DNA of 64,000 nt from Glycomyces algeriensis (GCF_027622855.1 NZ_JAPZVR010000004.1:398583-462582); one strand, 5' to 3'; counted from the stretch's first letter, positions 32,303 to 42,707 are shown. A program made the numbers and translations. Notes: a model not told the origin generated them from the sequence alone.

Positions 32303-34887
32303 GTGGCGACGGGACTGGGGACGGCCGGGGTCTCGGGCCGGTCTTCGGGGGCGGGGCGCGGGCGCGCCGGGGCGCTGGTGGTCGCACTGGCCGCGTGCGG
32401 GCCGTCGAGGAGGCCTGCGACGAGGCGGCGGTAGGCGTCGTGGCTGAACCGCTCGCGGACCCGCTGCTGGGCGAGGGCGCTGCGGGCGAGGAACCGCTCG
32501 GGGTCGGCGTACAGCCCGTCCACCAGACCGACCACTTCGGACGGTTCGCAGTAGAGCGCGGCGTCGCCGAAGGTCGGTTCGAACCGGGGCGGGAGGATCG
32601 CGACGCATCCGGCGGCGAGCGCTTCGAGGACGGCCCTGCCGAAGGCCTCGTACTGCTGCGGGTGCGGGAAGTAGATCCAGAAGTCGAGTTGGTACAGGAA
32701 CGATTCGACGTCGGTCTCGTTGAAGCCGTAGCAGGTCCAGGCCGCGGGCGGGTCCTCGCCGGTGATCGCCGCGACGGACCCGGCGCCGCCCATGATCCGC
32801 ACGTCCCAGCGCCCGTCCCCGGGGTAGATCAAGGGCAGGTCGGCGGCGGCGGGCCACTTCGTGCGGTCGTCGCGGGAGTGCCGCCCGACCACCGGCAGCA
32901 CCGAGCGGAAGCCGGTGCGGGCCGGGGCGATGCCGGCGGTGTCGAGGATGCCGGGCATGTCGAAGTCGGCCAGGACGGTCGCGGTCAGGCCCTCGTGGGA
33001 CGGTCCGGCGGGGGTGAGCGCCTCGCGGACCTGCGGGCCCTGCGGGACCCAGAGGGGTTCGACGCCGAACATGTCGACCGCGTTGGCGTGGCAGGCGTCC
33101 GGGACGTACCGGGTGTCGGAGCCGTCGCGCTCGTGCGGGGCCTGGTTGGCGAGCACCACCATCCGCCGGGGGCGCACGTTCGAGCGCTCCCCCGACCGGA
33201 ACTGGAGGATCGGCGGGTAGCGCAGCACCAGCAGGTCGCACACGACGTCGTCGGTGACCAGGACCTGCTCGGCGAACCCGTCGTTGACGAGCCGCTGGAA
33301 CGGCGCGCACATCGGCCGGTCCTCGACGGTCATGTGCCGCCACGACTCCAGGTGCATGAGGGCGACGCTCTTGCCTGCGGCGGTAAGGGCCTTGACCTCT
33401 TCGATCATGGACTTCTGCGGGCCGCCGAAGGGCCGCCAGTCGAGGCAGAACACGACGTCGAAGCGGCGCTGCCGCTGCTCACCGCGGGCCACTGCGGCGT
33501 GCCGGGGCGCCCAGAACGGGCGCCGGGCCGGGGCCCGCGGCAGGTACGGGTCGGCGCCGGCCCGGATCTCGTCGTGCCACAGCGGGTACGCGGACTGGTA
33601 GGCGCGGCGCGCCGGGTGCTTCCAGCCCGGCCCGAACTCCTCGCGCGAGAGCGAGCCCGGCGCCTGGCGCATGACCGTGTCCCGCACGCCGTGGAGGCGG
33701 CGCACCGCGCCGTCGCCGAACGCGGCCGAGACCCGGTGCAGGAACTCCGTGTCGGCCCCCTTGCGGACCTCGTCGTAGTAGCCGATCCGGTCGAGCACGC
33801 TGCGGCGGAACATCATCGAAGCGGTCGAGACCGTGGTGAGGACCCGCCCCGGGCGGGTCACGGTGAGGTCCTCGTTGCACAGGAACGCCTCCCCATACGT
33901 CAACTGCAGGGCCGGGTCGGCCAGCAGCGGCGCGACCGACCGCGCCAGCCGCCCGGGCGCGGCCCAGTCGTCCGAGTCCAGGCCCGTCACGAAGTCGCCG
34001 GTGAGCGCGTCGAACGCGGTGTTGCGGGCCGCGAACGTGCCGCCGTTCGACTCGCGGCGGATCACCCGCACCCGGTCGTCCAGCGCCGCGACCGCGTCCA
34101 GGACCGCGTCGAACTCCGGCCCCGAGGCGTCGTCGACGACGAGCACCTCCAGGTTCGTCCACGCCCCGTCCAGCAGCGACCGGACCGCGGTGAGCAGGGC
34201 CCGGCCGGGCCGGTACGCCGTCATCACCACCGAGATCCGCGGCCCGGCCTGGACCTTCGCCATCGGCACGGCGCGCAGCCGGTCGAACCACGGCAACAGC
34301 TCCCCGTCGACCGAGGCCGGGCCCAGCCGCAGCTCACGGCGGCCCGCGAGCGCGCCGAGCCGCTTGATCCACGCCGGCTCGTCGCCACCCGCGTCCGGAT
34401 GCGCGAGGTCCGCGACCAGCGCGCCCCGCTCCAGCGCCGGCAGGTGCCTCCCGTAGCGGCGCAGCAGGACCCGGGTCTTCCCCAGGTCCCCGAGGACGTA
34501 CGCGAGCTGCACATGGACGGCGGCCTCACGGGGGCTCACCCGGCGGACCCCGCCGGCGTCGAGCGCGAGATCGAACAGCGCCAACGCATCCCGCCGGTCC
34601 TGCCCGCCCCCCGTCTGGAGGCCCACGACCCGCGCGAGCGACGCCAGCGCCGACGCGTCCACCTCCAGATCCCGCACCGCGGCAGCGTCGCGGCGGTGGG
34701 CGGCGGCAATGAGCCCGGGGAGGTCGACCCGGCGTGTCGCGGCACGCGCGAGCAGGTGCTGGGCCCCGGGCGAGCGGGTCCGCAGCGCGGTCGCACTCAG
34801 CGTCCCGGGAGCCCGCTCCCCGGCGCGCACCAGGAGGTCGTCGAGGAGTCGCCCCGGATAACGCGCGGTCTCATCAGCTCTGTGCAT
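32299..34887 (-). CDS. Bifunctional-looking glycosyltransferase: GT2 domain plus GT4-like domain
   Basis: The 862-residue protein has an N-terminal helical region of about 200 residues. Next is a GT-A domain (RISVVMTAYRPGR near 215, VLVVDDASGPEF near 247, the metal site LDSDDW near 305). A C-terminal GT-B-like domain follows from about residue 490. Near its end, HPQQYEAFGRAVLEALAAG holds the E-x7-E donor-binding motif of family 4 enzymes. Two catalytic modules in one chain are known in polymerising glycosyltransferases, so it may build an alternating polymer. The ATG at 34887 has a loose ribosome site. The Pro/Ala-rich end (about 40 residues) is disordered. It is coupled to the small membrane protein downstream. 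Confidence 0.85.
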   Translation of the reverse strand: MHRADETARYPGRLLDDLLVRAGERAPGTLSATALRTRSPGAQHLLARAATRRVDLPGLIAAAHRRDAAAVRDLEVDASALASLARVVGLQTGGGQDRRDALALFDLALDAGGVRRVSPREAAVHVQLAYVLGDLGKTRVLLRRYGRHLPALERGALVADLAHPDAGGDEPAWIKRLGALAGRRELRLGPASVDGELLPWFDRLRAVPMAKVQAGPRISVVMTAYRPGRALLTAVRSLLDGAWTNLEVLVVDDASGPEFDAVLDAVAALDDRVRVIRRESNGGTFAARNTAFDALTGDFVTGLDSDDWAAPGRLARSVAPLLADPALQLTYGEAFLCNEDLTVTRPGRVLTTVSTASMMFRRSVLDRIGYYDEVRKGADTEFLHRVSAAFGDGAVRRLHGVRDTVMRQAPGSLSREEFGPGWKHPARRAYQSAYPLWHDEIRAGADPYLPRAPARRPFWAPRHAAVARGEQRQRRFDVVFCLDWRPFGGPQKSMIEEVKALTAAGKSVALMHLESWRHMTVEDRPMCAPFQRLVNDGFAEQVLVTDDVVCDLLVLRYPPILQFRSGERSNVRPRRMVVLANQAPHERDGSDTRYVPDACHANAVDMFGVEPLWVPQGPQVREALTPAGPSHEGLTATVLADFDMPGILDTAGIAPARTGFRSVLPVVGRHSRDDRTKWPAAADLPLIYPGDGRWDVRIMGGAGSVAAITGEDPPAAWTCYGFNETDVESFLYQLDFWIYFPHPQQYEAFGRAVLEALAAGCVAILPPRFEPTFGDAALYCEPSEVVGLVDGLYADPERFLARSALAQQRVRERFSHDAYRRLVAGLLDGPHAASATTSAPARPRPAPEDRPETPAVPSPVAT

Positions 34888-35050
34888 CTCGTCCGTTCAT
34901 CTCCAGGTTGCATTCCGCCCAGATCTTCGCGTGTCCAATGGCAATAATGCTGAATTGAATGCGAACAATTGTCCTCAGTCGCGTAAACAGATGCTGAACT
35001 GGGAAGCCGGTCAATCCTCATGAATGGTGGCGGGATATCGTGGGCGCGAA

Positions 35051-36550
35051 ATGAGCGACTCACCGAAACGCCCGCGCATCGTCCGCAACGACTATAGGGC
35101 TCTGCACCCGCCGACCCAGGGTGATCGGCAGCCGAGTCTCGCGGTGAGCGTCGTCGTCCCGGCCTATGGGGGCCAGGCCGAACTGGACCTGGTATTGGCG
35201 GCCCTCGCCGCCCAGTCCTATCCGTCGGACCTCATGGAAGTGGTCGTCGTCGACGACAATTCCTCACCTCCGCTGCGACTGCCCCAGCTGCGCCCCGAGC
35301 ACACCCGCCTCGTCGTCACCACCGGCGAGTCGTGGGGTTCGGCACACGCGGTCAACACCGGCGTGAACCACGCGGACGGGCAGGTCGTCCTCCGCCTGGA
35401 CGCCGACATGGTCGCCTACCGCGACCACGTCGAAGCGCAGATGCGCTGGCACCACGCCGCCGACTACCTGGCGGTCCTGGGCCACAAGCGGTTCGTCGAA
35501 TGGGAACCGGGCCGGTACACGCCCGAGCAGGTCCACGAGAAGGTCCTCGCGGGCGAGGCCGGGGCGCTGTTCGCCGTCGAGGACGCCAAACCCCACTGGA
35601 TCGAGAACGTCATCGCCGACACCGCCGGCCTCGTCCAGCACCACCCCGGGATCTTCCGCGTCCTCGTGGGCGCCACCAACTCGGTGCACCGCGACTTCTT
35701 CAAGACCGCGGGCGGACTCGACACCGCCCTGCGGCTCGGCTCGGACACCGAGTTCGCGTACCGGCTCGCCCAGGCCGGGGCCGTGTTCGTCCCCGAGACC
35801 ACCTCCTCCGCCTGGCATCTGGGGATGCCGCAGATGGTGCAGAAATGGGACGAGGGCCGCCACCAGCGCGTGCCCTACATCGCGCAGCGCGTCCCGCTGC
35901 ACGGCATGCGCCGCACCGCGCCCCCGCGCGCCTGGCGCGTCCCCCTGGTGGACATGGTGATCGACGTCGCCGACGCCTCCGCCGCGGACGTCGACGCCTG
36001 CGTCGCACCGGTCCTCTCCGGGCCGGACGGGGACGTGCGGATCACCCTCGTCACCGGCCAGGACCCCGCCCCGCAGGACCGCGCCTCGATCCTCGCCGGC
36101 GAAGGCGCGCAACTGCGCCTCATCGAAGAGGCCTACGACGCCGAAGCACGCGTCCGAGTCCACACCGAAGCCCCCGCACCCGACCCCGCCGTCCCCTACC
36201 GGCTCGTCCTGCCCCGGGCCGTCCCGTTGCGGGCCAACAGCGTCGGCAGGCTCCTCGCCGCCATGGAACGGGCCGACGCCGGCCTCGTCCTCGCGGCACT
36301 GCCGGACGCCCCGCCCGCGCGCCTCGAACGCACCGCCGCCTTCGCCCGCGCCCGCCACATCACCGGCGGCACCGGCCTCGACCAGACGGTCGCCGGCATC
36401 TGGGGCGCCGCCCAGTACGACGGGTTCGCCGCCCGCGAAGCCGAAGCCACGGTGTACGAACCCGGACCACCCGACGCGGCCAGGCGCCTCGCCCGCCGCC
36501 TCTTCGACGCCCGCCAGCGCGCGCGCCTCCGCGCCCTCCTGCGGCGGTGA
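35051..36550 (+). CDS. Family 2 glycosyltransferase, copy 1 of a tandem pair
   Basis: The protein (499 residues from 35051) has VSVVVPAYGGQ near residue 34, the nucleotide site VVVDDNSSPP near 66, the metal site LRLDADM near 115, and DYLAVLGHKRFV near 142, which is shared word for word with the next gene. LGSDTEFAYRLAQAGAVFVPE near 236 is the acceptor-side motif. The C-terminal 200 residues look like a second, degenerate GT-A fold. It ends RLRALLRR. I prefer the ATG at 35051 to one at 35024, but neither has a strong ribosome site. It is divergent from the two-domain glycosyltransferase across a 163-base, A+T-richer promoter region. Confidence 0.85.
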   Translation: MSDSPKRPRIVRNDYRALHPPTQGDRQPSLAVSVVVPAYGGQAELDLVLAALAAQSYPSDLMEVVVVDDNSSPPLRLPQLRPEHTRLVVTTGESWGSAHAVNTGVNHADGQVVLRLDADMVAYRDHVEAQMRWHHAADYLAVLGHKRFVEWEPGRYTPEQVHEKVLAGEAGALFAVEDAKPHWIENVIADTAGLVQHHPGIFRVLVGATNSVHRDFFKTAGGLDTALRLGSDTEFAYRLAQAGAVFVPETTSSAWHLGMPQMVQKWDEGRHQRVPYIAQRVPLHGMRRTAPPRAWRVPLVDMVIDVADASAADVDACVAPVLSGPDGDVRITLVTGQDPAPQDRASILAGEGAQLRLIEEAYDAEARVRVHTEAPAPDPAVPYRLVLPRAVPLRANSVGRLLAAMERADAGLVLAALPDAPPARLERTAAFARARHITGGTGLDQTVAGIWGAAQYDGFAAREAEATVYEPGPPDAARRLARRLFDARQRARLRALLRR

Positions 36551-36555
36551 CCGCC

Positions 36556-37998
36556 ATGGCCAAACCCGCCCTGCGCGGCAACGACTACAGCCCGCTCGTG
36601 CGCCCCGGCGACGAATGGGAGCCCCACCTCAGCGTCAGCGTCGTCATCCCCGCCCACGGCCAGCAGGACAAACTCGACGTCACCCTCGCCTCCCTCGCGG
36701 CCCAGACCTACCCGGCCGGGCTACTCGAAGTCGTCGTCGTCGACGACGGCTCCGACCCGCCCCTGCGGCTGCCCGACGTGCGGCCCGAATCGACCCGGAT
36801 CGTCGCACCGCTGCCCGGCGGGTGGGCCTCGGCCCACGCCACCAACTCCGGTGTCGCCCAAAGCGACGGCGACGTAGTACTGCGCCTGGACGCGGACATG
36901 CTCGCGTTCCCCGACCACGTCGCATCGCAACTGCGCTGGCACCACACCGCCGACTACCTGGCAGTGCTGGGCCACAAGCGGTTCGTCGACTACCAGGCGG
37001 GCGAACTGGACCCGGCAGCCGTCTTCGACGCCGCGCAGGCCGGGAAGGCCGGCGAGCTGTTCGACGTCGAACACTCCGAGCCGCAGTGGATCGAGCAGAT
37101 CATCGACACCACGGGCGGACTCCGCCAAGCCGACCACCGCGCGTTCCGGATCCTCGTGGGCGCATCGTTCTCCGTGCACCGCAACCTGTTCACCGCCGCA
37201 GGCGGCATGGACGCCGACGTGCTCCTCGGCTCCGACACCGTGTTCGGATACCGGCTCCACCAGGCCGGAGCGGTGTTCGTACCCGACGACACCTCCTCCG
37301 CCTGGCACCTCGGACCGCGCCAGATCGCCGCCCGCGGCGAACTCGCCAAGGCCTACCGGCGCCCGCGCATCGCCAACCGCGTACCGGAACTCGACCTCAA
37401 GCGCCCCAGGGCCGCCCGCAACTGGGAGACCCCGCTCGCCGACATCGTCATCGACACCGGAGACACCCCCGCCCCCGACATCGAGTCGACTGTGGACAAT
37501 CTCCTCGCCGGCACCGCACCCGACGTACGCGTGACGCTCGTCGGCGACTGGCCCGCACCGCACGAACACCGCCACGCCATGCTCGACGACCCCGACCTCG
37601 ACGCGCGACTCCTCATCGAGTCATTCCGCGGCGAACCCCGCGTACACCTCGCCACCGAATACACACCCGACCCCAACGTGCCCTACGTGATCCGCATGCC
37701 CGCCGCAGCACGCCCCGGCCCGGACGCGGTCACCGCACTCGTCGACTACGCCAACCGGCACCGACTCGGCCTCGTCGAAGTGGCCGCCCCGGAAGGCGAG
37801 ATCCGCCTGGAACGCACCGCCGCCGCCGCCAGGGCGACACACCTCGGCGTGGGCATCGACGCCGTCTGGGGCAGCGCCCGACTCGCCGGACCTCTCGACG
37901 CCGTACTCGGCGAGTCAGGAACCCGAGACGCGCGGAGCGGGCAGCGAGGACTGCGACGGCAGGCCCGGGGCCTCCTCCGCCGCATGCTGGACCGCTGA
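36556..37998 (+). CDS. Family 2 glycosyltransferase, copy 2 of a tandem pair
   Basis: The 480-residue paralogue of the preceding gene has the same layout: VSVVIPAHGQQDK, VVVDDGSDPPL, LRLDADMLAF, DYLAVLGHKRFV, then LGSDTVFGYRLHQAGAVFVPD and a degenerate second fold. It ends RGLLRRMLDR. The ATG at 36556 has GGTGA five bases upstream. A GTG at 36547, overlapping the previous stop (GTGA), is an alternative; both imply coupling. The last 84 bases overlap the 3' end of the convergent glycosyltransferase gene. Confidence 0.85.
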   Translation: MAKPALRGNDYSPLVRPGDEWEPHLSVSVVIPAHGQQDKLDVTLASLAAQTYPAGLLEVVVVDDGSDPPLRLPDVRPESTRIVAPLPGGWASAHATNSGVAQSDGDVVLRLDADMLAFPDHVASQLRWHHTADYLAVLGHKRFVDYQAGELDPAAVFDAAQAGKAGELFDVEHSEPQWIEQIIDTTGGLRQADHRAFRILVGASFSVHRNLFTAAGGMDADVLLGSDTVFGYRLHQAGAVFVPDDTSSAWHLGPRQIAARGELAKAYRRPRIANRVPELDLKRPRAARNWETPLADIVIDTGDTPAPDIESTVDNLLAGTAPDVRVTLVGDWPAPHEHRHAMLDDPDLDARLLIESFRGEPRVHLATEYTPDPNVPYVIRMPAAARPGPDAVTALVDYANRHRLGLVEVAAPEGEIRLERTAAAARATHLGVGIDAVWGSARLAGPLDAVLGESGTRDARSGQRGLRRQARGLLRRMLDR

Positions 37999-39099
37999 AG
38001 CACCGACAGAACTGTTCGCGGAAGACGCCTCGACCTCCGAAGCGGTCGCCTCCGGCACCGGCGCGGCACCCTGCGAACCGTTCCGGTTGACACGCTTCGC
38101 GATCCGGTACACCTGCCGGAACGCCTCATAACCCACATAGGCCCGGGCCGCCAGCAGCCGCTGCTTCAGACCCGTGACCCCCGCCGCGGGCTGCCACGCG
38201 TCCGGCCCCGGGTGGTAGCGGCGGTACAGCTCCGAAGTGCGGCGGAAGAACTCCCGGCGCTTCTTCGGCTCCACCCGCTCGGTGTTCCCGATGACGAGCA
38301 GCAGATGCCAGACCATGTGGTTGAACAGGGCCACGCGCACGCCCGCGTCGTCCACGTCCTCGAAATCGTCCCAGGTGCGCTGCCACTGCGTGAACACGTC
38401 GAAGTGGCGGTCGTCCCGGGTGCGGGTGATCGAGGACCCGGCGCGCTGGCGCCACTGGTAGCAGCATTCGACGACGACCGCGATGCGCGCGGCGCGGCGC
38501 AGCAGCGCGTAGGTCCAGGGGATGTCGGTGTACCAGCCGGTGGGGAAGCCGAGCCCGGTGCCGGTGAGGAACTCGCGGCGCGAGACCTTCGTCCACGGGG
38601 TGTGGGTGTAGTCGACGATGCGCGGCCACTCGGCGAGGGTGAAGCCGCTGGGATCGGCCGGGCAGTGCGCGGCGAGCTCGGGGAGTTCGCCGGTCTCGAT
38701 GAACCCGGTGTCGCGGCGCTTCTCGTGCTGGACGAGGACGACGTCCGGCGGGTCGGGGACCACGATCGCCGCCAGGACCCGTTCGACCGCGCCGGGCTTG
38801 AGCTCGTCGTCGGCGTCGACGAACCACACGTAGTCGCCGTTCGCCTGGGCCAGACCGTGGTTGCGGGCCGGGCCGGAGCCGGCGTTCACGGGGGTGGTGA
38901 CGACCTTGATGCGCTCGTCGCGGGCGGCGTAGCGCTCGGCGACGGCGCGGGAGCCGTCGGGCGAGCAGTCGTCGACGACGACGATCTCGAGCTCGTCTGC
39001 GCCGTACGCACCGGTGCCGCCGTCGACGACGGTGTCGAGGCAACCGGGGAGGTACTCCTCGGCCTCGAATACGGGGATGACAATGCTCAGAGCGGGCAT
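37915..39099 (-). CDS. Family 2 glycosyltransferase, overlapping its convergent neighbour
   Basis: The 394-residue protein starts LSIVIPVFEAEEYLPG. It has IVVVDDCSPDGS near 40, the metal site FVDADDELKPG near 93, and a middle region with DYTHTPWTKVSRREFL as in enzymes that modify teichoic-acid-type chains. The end (from about residue 345) is Ser/Ala/Glu/Pro-rich and disordered. The last 28 codons are antisense to the end of the upstream-facing glycosyltransferase. The Ser/Ala-rich tail is probably a by-product of this overlap. The basic tail of other family members is replaced here by RIAKRVNRNG just before the disordered part. Confidence 0.83.
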   Translation of the reverse strand: MPALSIVIPVFEAEEYLPGCLDTVVDGGTGAYGADELEIVVVDDCSPDGSRAVAERYAARDERIKVVTTPVNAGSGPARNHGLAQANGDYVWFVDADDELKPGAVERVLAAIVVPDPPDVVLVQHEKRRDTGFIETGELPELAAHCPADPSGFTLAEWPRIVDYTHTPWTKVSRREFLTGTGLGFPTGWYTDIPWTYALLRRAARIAVVVECCYQWRQRAGSSITRTRDDRHFDVFTQWQRTWDDFEDVDDAGVRVALFNHMVWHLLLVIGNTERVEPKKRREFFRRTSELYRRYHPGPDAWQPAAGVTGLKQRLLAARAYVGYEAFRQVYRIAKRVNRNGSQGAAPVPEATASEVEASSANSSVGASAVQHAAEEAPGLPSQSSLPAPRVSGS

Positions 39100-39435
39100 G
39101 GATCGATACTAGCCCCAACGGCACACCCGGATTGACCAACGAATAGGACCCGGATCACGCCGCAGAAAGGACGTCGGCGCATGTAAACGGCGGATTTCCA
39201 GGGCTATTGCGAAGCCATTCCGCATTCGGCGCCGCCACGCCGAGAATGGTGAACTCTTTTCCATCACCAGGTGAACAACCGGGCAATGCGAAGAAAGGTT
39301 TGATTCAAGGTGTCGCCGAAATGAACGAATGGCCTACAGGGATATGCGTCTCCCCTGGTCAGAGGAGTGCCGTTCGCCATTGCTAAAGTTGATCGCAGCA
39401 TCCCCGAGACGCTTCTGATCGCAAAGGACTCCACT
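39100..39435. other. A+T-richer intergenic region between glycosyltransferase and dehydrogenase genes
   Basis: The region holds the promoters of both divergent genes. An imperfect inverted repeat (CATTCGGCG at 39223-39231, CGCCGAGAATG at 39238-39248) and AGAAAGG-type runs are visible. No frame has coding character. Its lower G+C matches the other control regions of the glycan clusters. Confidence 0.45.
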
Positions 39436-40710
39436 GTGCCAATTGTTGACGCCGCGCGCCCGATCGACCTGGTCGTGGTCGGCCAAGGGTACGTGGGCCT
39501 GCCGCTCGCTCAAGCGGCGATCACCAAGGGGCTCAACGTGGTCGGCCTCGACCGCTCCCAGTCGGTGGTGGACGCGCTCAACGCCGGATCCAGCCACATC
39601 GACGACGTCTCGGACGCCGAGCTCGCAGCGATGCTCGCCGCCGGCTACACGGCTTCCACTGACGCCGCGGTGCAGGCGCGGGCCGAGGCGATCGTCATCT
39701 GCGTGCCGACGCCGCTCGGCGAGGCGGGCGGTCCGGATCTCGCCGCGGTCATCGGCGCGTCGCACGCGGCCGGGCGGCATCTGCAGCGCGGCGCGCTCGT
39801 GGTCCTGGAGTCCACGACGTACCCGGGCACGACCGAGGACGTCGTCGCGCCGATCCTGCGTGAGGAGTCCGGGCTCGAGCCGGGCGTCGACTTCCACCTG
39901 GCGTTCTCGCCCGAGCGCGTCGACCCGGGCAACCCGGTGTACGGGATCGTCAACACCCCCAAGGTGGTCGGCGGCCTCACCCCCGCGTGCACCGCCGTCG
40001 CGAAGGCGATGTACTCGCGGTTCATCGACCAGACCGTGGAGGCCAAGGGGCCGCGCGAGGCGGAGATGGCGAAGCTGCTGGAGAACACGTACCGGCACGT
40101 GAACATCGCGCTCGTCAACGAGATGGCGGTGTTCTGCCAGGAGCTCGGCGTGGACCTCTGGGACGCGATCAACCTCGCCAAGACGAAGCCGTTCGGGTAC
40201 CAGGCGTTCTACCCGGGGCCGGGGGTCGGGGGGCACTGCATCCCGATCGACCCGAACTACCTGTCGTACAAGGTGCGCACGCTCGGGTACCCGTTCCGGT
40301 TCGTGGAGCTGGCGCAGGAGATCAACAACCGGATGCCCGAGTACGTTGTGCAGCGGGCGATGGCGAAGCTGAACGCGGACGGGCTGGCGCTCTCGCGGGC
40401 CCGGGTGCTGCTGCTCGGGGTGACGTACAAGCCGGACATCGCCGACCAGCGCGAGTCGCCGTCGACCCCGGTGGCGCGCAAGCTCCTCGCGGCGGGGGCG
40501 GAGCTGGCGTACCACGACCCGCACGTGCCGGCGTGGAGTGTGGGCGCGACGCAGGTCGAGCGGGTCCACGATCTCGAGACGGCCAAGGCCGACCTGATCG
40601 TGCTGCTCACCAACCACGCCGAGTACCTGCCCGAGGCACTGCCGGCAGGAGTACCGGTCCTGGACACGCGGGGCGCGCTGCGGGGGGCCGAGGGCGTCGA
40701 GGCCCTGTAA
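39436..40710 (+). CDS. UDP-sugar 6-dehydrogenase, WecC/UDP-ManNAc-type
   Basis: The 424-residue enzyme belongs to the UDP-glucose/GDP-mannose dehydrogenase family. The Rossmann motif is VVVGQGYVGLPLA, ENTYRHVNIALVNE is near residue 216, and the catalytic cysteine is in GVGGHCIPIDPNY near 267. VGGHCIPIDP with Tyr after it is typical of UDP-N-acetyl-mannosamine or -glucosamine 6-dehydrogenases rather than UDP-glucose dehydrogenase. It therefore probably supplies an amino-uronic acid to the glycan. I chose the GTG at 39436, which has AAAGGA seven bases upstream; the GTG at 39367 has its ribosome site touching the codon. Confidence 0.88.
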   Translation: MPIVDAARPIDLVVVGQGYVGLPLAQAAITKGLNVVGLDRSQSVVDALNAGSSHIDDVSDAELAAMLAAGYTASTDAAVQARAEAIVICVPTPLGEAGGPDLAAVIGASHAAGRHLQRGALVVLESTTYPGTTEDVVAPILREESGLEPGVDFHLAFSPERVDPGNPVYGIVNTPKVVGGLTPACTAVAKAMYSRFIDQTVEAKGPREAEMAKLLENTYRHVNIALVNEMAVFCQELGVDLWDAINLAKTKPFGYQAFYPGPGVGGHCIPIDPNYLSYKVRTLGYPFRFVELAQEINNRMPEYVVQRAMAKLNADGLALSRARVLLLGVTYKPDIADQRESPSTPVARKLLAAGAELAYHDPHVPAWSVGATQVERVHDLETAKADLIVLLTNHAEYLPEALPAGVPVLDTRGALRGAEGVEAL

Positions 40711-40814
40711 CGCCCCTGGGCAGTCCCCCGCCCTCCCAGGGGGGCGTCCCCGGTTCAATCTTCTCGCGGGGGTCCGACAAAAACTGCCCCGTCTTACCGT
40801 CGTAAGGAAAAGTT

Positions 40815-40830
40815 TCACTCGAAAGAGTGA
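40815..40830 (+). other. Small hairpin with GAAA tetraloop
   Basis: TCACTC (40815-40820) pairs with GAGTGA (40825-40830) across a GAAA loop, just before the main terminator. GAAA is a stable GNRA loop, so the two hairpins may act together. Confidence 0.5.
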
Positions 40831-40833
40831 GTA

Positions 40834-40864
40834 AACCGCCGCGGGCTCACGGCCCGCGGCGGTT
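40834..40864. terminator. Bidirectional terminator
   Basis: AACCGCCGCGGGC (40834-40846) pairs perfectly with GCCCGCGGCGGTT (40852-40864). It lies between the convergent dehydrogenase and exporter genes. Confidence 0.85.
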
Positions 40865-40890
40865 CCGGTTTCCCTGGTTTCCTTCAGGGT

Positions 40891-41652
40891 CTAAGCGACG
40901 GCGCGGGCGAACTTCCTGGTCGCCCACCACACCAGCACGATCGCGAGCCCGCCGATGTAGACGGCGGCCTGCCAGATGGCATTGGCGCCCATGTCCCCTT
41001 CGAACAGGGACCGGGCCGCCTCGACCGCGTAGTAGAACGGGTTGAAATCCGCCACGTTCTGGAGCCAGGCCGGAGCCAGCGCCATCGGCAGCATGATGCC
41101 CGAGAGCAGCATGATCGGCTGCACGAACGTGTTGAGGACCGGCGCGAGCGTGTCCTCGCTCTTCAGGACGATCGCCACGCCGTAGGAGAGCGCGCCGAGC
41201 ATGAACGAGGTCAGGACGATGATCCCGAGCATGAGGAACACGCCCGGCCAGTAGATCGTCAGGCCGCCGATCGGGGCGGCCAGGACCACCAGGAGGAGCG
41301 CCTGGAAGAGCGTGGTCGTCACCGTGGCGAACGTCCGCCCGATGAGGAGCGCCGCGCGGCTGACCGGGGTCACGCGCATGCGTTCGATGACGCCCGCACG
41401 CAGCTCCGCGATGAGGCTGAAGCCGACGAACGTGGAACCGAACAGCGCCATCATGATGATGAGGCCGGGCACGAACGTCTCCATGGCGCCGGCCTCGAAG
41501 CCCGGGGCCCCGTCGAGGCCGTTGAGCAGCGGCGCGAAGAAGATCAGGAAGTACAGCGGCTGGATCAGCATGACCACCAGCCACACCGGCTGCTTCAGGT
41601 TGAGCTTCATGGCGCGCGAGTACACGAGCCAGGTGTCGAGCAGGGTCTTCAT
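40891..41652 (-). CDS. ABC-2 type exporter permease (DrrB-like)
   Basis: The 253-residue membrane protein has six hydrophobic segments. RAGVIERMRVTPVSRAALLIGR near residue 85 is the conserved cytoplasmic loop of ABC-2 permeases, which couples to the ATPase. It begins one base after the ATPase stop, so the two form an exporter. Drug or lipid efflux is the usual role. Substrate unknown. Confidence 0.9.
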   Translation of the reverse strand: MKTLLDTWLVYSRAMKLNLKQPVWLVVMLIQPLYFLIFFAPLLNGLDGAPGFEAGAMETFVPGLIIMMALFGSTFVGFSLIAELRAGVIERMRVTPVSRAALLIGRTFATVTTTLFQALLLVVLAAPIGGLTIYWPGVFLMLGIIVLTSFMLGALSYGVAIVLKSEDTLAPVLNTFVQPIMLLSGIMLPMALAPAWLQNVADFNPFYYAVEAARSLFEGDMGANAIWQAAVYIGGLAIVLVWWATRKFARAVA

Positions 41653-41653
41653 G

Positions 41654-42622
<969 letters not shown>

Positions 42623-42707
42623 GGGTACCTCACGGGTGGGTTGAACGATGTTCCTGTTCCTTGTTCAAAGTTGACTATAACCATGGGGTTGCGAAGGGCA
42701 CAACCAG

